A DNA stretch of 41,702 nt from Chloroflexota bacterium. GTDB lineage: Bacteria > Chloroflexota > Limnocylindria > P2-11E. Made by a program: the position numbers and the translations under genes. Positions within the stretch are counted from its first letter, which is position 1, and the number at the start of each line of letters is the position of its first letter. The stretch is taken from positions 1 through 41,702 of the forward strand of contig VBIZ01000105.1 in assembly GCA_005880575.1 (NCBI GenBank), written 5' to 3'. This document shows positions 39,398-41,702 of this stretch, one piece after another. The notes below the pieces were generated by a model that did not search any database, was not told the DNA's origin, and saw only the letters and a program-made list of their open reading frames with translations.

Positions 39398-39881
39398 TGG
39401 CGGTCTCCTTGGTGATCGCTTCGATTGAATCGTTGAGGTCCGTCAGCGCCACGCGCAGGCGCGCGCGCTTGTCCGCGGGAAGCCTCGCCAGCACGCTGGC
39501 TACACCCCGCTTCATGACCTCGCTGTACCGGTCAAGCTCACGACGCCCTAGGGCGGTCAGCTCGACGAGCACGACACGCCGGTCGGCCGGATCCTCGAGG
39601 CGGCGAACCAGTCCGTCACGGATGAGCGAATCGACGTGCTCGGTCAGCGCGGGCGCGGTCATGGCGCAGCGCTGCGCGAGATCCCCGCTCCGCATCGCGC
39701 GCTCGCGAAGCTGCCACATCACGCCTGCGCGGTTCGCCGACACGTGGCTGTGCTCGCGGCTCGCGGCCGTGGCCATCTTGATGATGCGAAGCGTGCTCAG
39801 AAGAAGCCCCGCGAGCTCGAGGTCCTCGGTCTTTGTGGCGGTGTGGCGGTCGAGGAGCGTCGTCACTGGTTCGGACTCCAA
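39387..39881 (-). CDS. MarR-family transcriptional regulator
   Basis: The 164-residue winged-helix regulator includes SANRAGVMWQLRE, RSGDLAQRCAMTAPALTEHVDSLIRDGLVRR (recognition helix region) and the wing with EDPADRRVVLVELTALGRREL, the DxRDRR-like MarR signature. It probably represses its own operon with the drug exporter and releases DNA on ligand binding. The start is taken as TTG 39881; GTG 39866 is an alternative. A candidate operator lies immediately upstream. Confidence 0.9.
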   Translation of the reverse strand: MESEPVTTLLDRHTATKTEDLELAGLLLSTLRIIKMATAASREHSHVSANRAGVMWQLRERAMRSGDLAQRCAMTAPALTEHVDSLIRDGLVRRLEDPADRRVVLVELTALGRRELDRYSEVMKRGVASVLARLPADKRARLRVALTDLNDSIEAITKETANAR

Positions 39882-39885
39882 ATAG

Positions 39886-39898
39886 TTAGGTCACCGAA
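39886..39898. promoter_or_regulatory. Candidate MarR operator
   Basis: TTAGGT-C-ACCGAA is an inverted repeat with 5 of 6 matching positions per half, ending 5 nt before the regulator's TTG start. MarR proteins usually bind such short palindromes in their own promoters. A weak -10 (TACATT) and -35 (TTGTGC) with 17-bp spacing lie upstream on the minus strand (about 39898-39926). Confidence 0.4.
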
Positions 39899-39971
39899 AT
39901 GTAAGGGGTCCGCAGCAAGGGCACAAGAGGCGCGAGTGTCTCTTCGATCACAGAAGCGGCGGACGTGTGGT

Positions 39972-40268
39972 CTAGCCGGCTCCCGACTCCACGAACGGCT
40001 GCTCGATGTCCGCGGCGAAAAACTTGCGCCCGCCGCAGGTTGGGCACTTCTCGGGTTGGCGCTCGCCGTGCGAGATCGTGCCGCAGGCTTCGCACCGGTA
40101 GTGCTTCTGACCGCCCTTCGCGCGAACGACCGCGGGCGCTTCGGCGAGCAGCTGCCTGATCTGGCCCAGCTCGCTCGCGACGCGCAGAGGCTCGATCCCC
40201 GCTCCGGTTTGATCCGCCTCGACGAGGCGGTTCATCAGAGCGTCGAGCCGCGCGAGCGCTTCTTTCAC
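39972..40268 (-). CDS. Small zinc-ribbon (rubredoxin/rubrerythrin-like) protein
   Basis: The 98-residue protein has a helical N-terminal half (ALARLDALMNRLVEADQTGAG) and a C-terminal zinc ribbon (about 57-80), YRCEACGTISHGERQPEKCPTCGG, with two CxxC pairs quoted in part: CEAC and CPTC. It resembles the rubredoxin-type ribbon at the C-terminus of rubrerythrins, without the di-iron domain. Binding of zinc or iron is likely; the role is unknown. The start is GTG 40268, with a weak ribosome site. Confidence 0.7.
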   Translation of the reverse strand: MKEALARLDALMNRLVEADQTGAGIEPLRVASELGQIRQLLAEAPAVVRAKGGQKHYRCEACGTISHGERQPEKCPTCGGRKFFAADIEQPFVESGAG

Positions 40269-40319
40269 GGTTGCCGGTGAGGATAAGCGGCTCCGGCTCT
40301 GTCTTCACGGCGGGAGAGA

Positions 40320-40853
40320 TCAGGCCGCCCGGTTCACCTTCGTGCGCTCCGCGCTGGCGGCTCGAGAACTGACGAGATACGCGACCGCGCCGATGACGAG
40401 CACGAAGACATAGACCCCCGTTCCCATCGGCGGCACGCCAAGCGCTCGATCGAGCGAATACGCGCCGGGATCCGCAACGCCGTTTATCGCCGCGATCGCA
40501 CCGAGCGTGAATGGGAATTCGATTCCGCCCTTCGTGTTCCAGAAGCCCTTGCCCCAGTGAGCGCGAGCGATGGCCACGCCCATCTGGATAGTCAATGCCG
40601 CAGCGACCACGGGGAGAATGAACCCGACCGCGAACGCGATCCCGCCGGCGAGCTCGGCGAAGGCGGAGACCCACGCCCAGAAGACCGGGGGCCGCAGACC
40701 CATGCGGGTGACGCCCTGCGTCCATCCCGCGAGGCCCGGACCGCCCCAGACACCGAGAACTTTTTGCGCGCCATGGGCCGCGATGACGAGGCCAACCACG
40801 ACACGCACGAGCGCGAGCGCGAGATCGGTGGAGATGACGGATGTGACGACCAT
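40320..40853 (-). CDS. DoxX family membrane protein
   Basis: The 177-residue protein has four membrane helices typical of DoxX: LALALVRVVVGLVIAAHGAQKVLG with the conserved HGxQK, GxxEL-like AELAGGIAFAVGF, and HWGKGFWNTKGGIEFPFTL. DoxX-type proteins are linked to thiosulfate:quinone metabolism or redox stress, but the general function is unclear. ATG 40853 has GGAGGG upstream. It diverges from the VOC gene over 93 nt. Confidence 0.88.
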   Translation of the reverse strand: MVVTSVISTDLALALVRVVVGLVIAAHGAQKVLGVWGGPGLAGWTQGVTRMGLRPPVFWAWVSAFAELAGGIAFAVGFILPVVAAALTIQMGVAIARAHWGKGFWNTKGGIEFPFTLGAIAAINGVADPGAYSLDRALGVPPMGTGVYVFVLVIGAVAYLVSSRAASAERTKVNRAA

Positions 40854-40946
40854 GGAGATCCCTCCTTTTCGTCAGTGCCGCACAACACGTTCCAAACCGC
40901 GGCTATTCCCCGTGTCCGTTTCGCCACTCGCCCGTATCGTGCGAGC

Positions 40947-41321
40947 GTGCGTCTCGACCACGTCGTGATCGCGGTCACCGAGTTCGAGCGTTCGAATGCC
41001 TTCTATCGCGACGTCCTGGGCGCCGAGGTCGTGGAGATCGATGGCCGAGTCGCCTACCGAGTCGGCCCCCAGCAGCTCAACGTGCACGGTCCTGGCGTGC
41101 GGCCGGCGATGGTCGCGCGCACTCCGGTCGCTCCAGGGAACAGCGACCTCTGCTTCGAGTGGGACGGCCCGATTGCCACGGCGGTCGCGCATCTCGAAGC
41201 TCGCGGAATTCGCGTTGAAGCGGGGCCGATGACGCGCGGCGGAGCGAAGGGGCGAGGCACGAGCGTGTATTTCCGCGACCCCGACGGCACGCTGCTCGAG
41301 CTCATCTCGTACGAGGCCTAG
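40947..41321 (+). CDS. VOC (glyoxalase/dioxygenase) superfamily protein
   Basis: The 124-residue protein is a complete single VOC domain with two beta-alpha-beta-beta-beta repeats. LDHVVIAVTEFERSNAFYRDVLGAEVVE opens the first, and SVYFRDPDGTLLELISY closes the second (quoted in part). Metal ligands are probably H5 (LDHVV), H52 or nearby (NVHGPG) and E120 (LLELIS). I chose GTG 40947, which gives the normal start; the frame is open upstream without homology. Its stop overlaps the convergent gene's stop (CTAG). The substrate is unknown. Confidence 0.88.
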   Translation: MRLDHVVIAVTEFERSNAFYRDVLGAEVVEIDGRVAYRVGPQQLNVHGPGVRPAMVARTPVAPGNSDLCFEWDGPIATAVAHLEARGIRVEAGPMTRGGAKGRGTSVYFRDPDGTLLELISYEA

Positions 41322-41702
41322 TCGTGCGCGCCTCGACCGATCCGGCTTGCGAATTCCGGCAGCGCTTTCACGAACGCGGGGATGTCTTTTGGCGCCAGCC
41401 CCGGCGCTCGGCAGAGCACCTGGTCGCGCTGGATCTCCCAGGTGAGCGGAAGGCGCGGCGCCCCATCGACGAGCCACGTCATGAGGCCCAGATCGAGGAG
41501 GGCGGCCGCGAATCCGCGGTCCGGTGAGATCACGCGGTAGCGCGCGTTGAAGTCGCCCCATTCGAGACGCACCGGCTCGCCGTCCGCGCGCTCGTCCAGG
41601 GGCGCAGCACTCGGCTCGACGACGACGTGCGGGCGTTTGCCGTCGACGGACGCGATGGCGCAGCTGAAACGGATAGGTGCCGATCGCACGTCGTGATGGA
41701 GG
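41318..41702 (-). CDS. Hypothetical protein, C-terminal part (runs off the window)
   Basis: The frame is open to the window edge, and its sequence around GTG 41689 (LHHDVRSAPIRFSCAIA) looks internal, so the gene probably continues beyond 41702. The visible part has FNARYRVISPDRGFAAALLDLGLMTWLVDG followed by LTWEIQRDQVLCRA (quoted in part). This pattern recurs at the C-terminus of membrane-anchored hypothetical proteins of actinobacterial and Chloroflexota type. No function can be given. Confidence 0.6.
   Translation of the reverse strand, partial: LHHDVRSAPIRFSCAIASVDGKRPHVVVEPSAAPLDERADGEPVRLEWGDFNARYRVISPDRGFAAALLDLGLMTWLVDGAPRLPLTWEIQRDQVLCRAPGLAPKDIPAFVKALPEFASRIGRGAHD

Overview
The window is high-GC bacterial chromosome, densely packed and almost entirely housekeeping in content. 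I infer Chloroflexota, perhaps a Limnocylindria-like soil or freshwater lineage. The reasons are a leucyl-tRNA synthetase with a T-box leader, a multidomain LigD with Ku, FtsEX linked to an M23 hydrolase, many GTG and TTG starts, and frequent 4-nt GTGA/ATGA overlaps. Phylum is an inference from gene content only. I see no insertion sequence, prophage, CRISPR array or rRNA.

Layout. 1-1241 (minus): a small membrane protein, an OmpR-type regulator and the start of its histidine kinase. 1327-8361: a DNA-repair island with an alpha/beta hydrolase and LigD on minus, then on plus a DUF885 peptidase-like protein, a DUF1232 membrane protein, Ku and a second ATP-dependent ligase. 8485-10820 (plus): pyrG and a transaldolase, overlapping by 4 nt. 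10817-17408 (minus, read from high to low coordinates): leuS, a DUF6941-like protein, comEA, comEC and holA. 17423-17787 (minus): the leuS T-box leader with a tRNA-Ala gene inside it. 17795-22524 (minus): an AI-2E-type permease, mreD, PBP2 and rodA. 22728-30127 (plus): a parS site, parA, parB, gyrB, a hotdog thioesterase and gyrA carrying a 157-residue mini-intein. 30261-34054 (plus): ftsE, ftsX, an M23 hydrolase, a probable stand-alone structured small RNA and smpB. 34061-39881 (minus): a MarR regulator with a 14-TM drug exporter, and a heterodimeric ABC exporter. 39972-41702: a zinc-ribbon protein, DoxX, a VOC protein and a truncated hypothetical.

How the genes work together. LigD, Ku and the extra ligase form a bacterial non-homologous end-joining set. 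ParAB-parS and both gyrase subunits combine chromosome segregation with supercoiling control. MreD, PBP2 and RodA build the lateral wall, while FtsEX and the M23 protein cut peptidoglycan at division. ComEA and ComEC are the DNA-uptake core, here joined to the clamp-loader delta subunit.

Most unusual observations: (1) leuS is preceded by a T-box leader with a canonical Stem I and a CUC leucine specifier, but a complete tRNA-Ala(GGC) gene sits between Stem I and the antiterminator. (2) A roughly 173-nt RNA with its own promoter and terminator lies upstream of smpB and begins with a 14-nt complement of the usual 16S rRNA 3' tail. (3) gyrA holds a mini-intein 11 residues before the catalytic-tyrosine region rather than next to the tyrosine itself.
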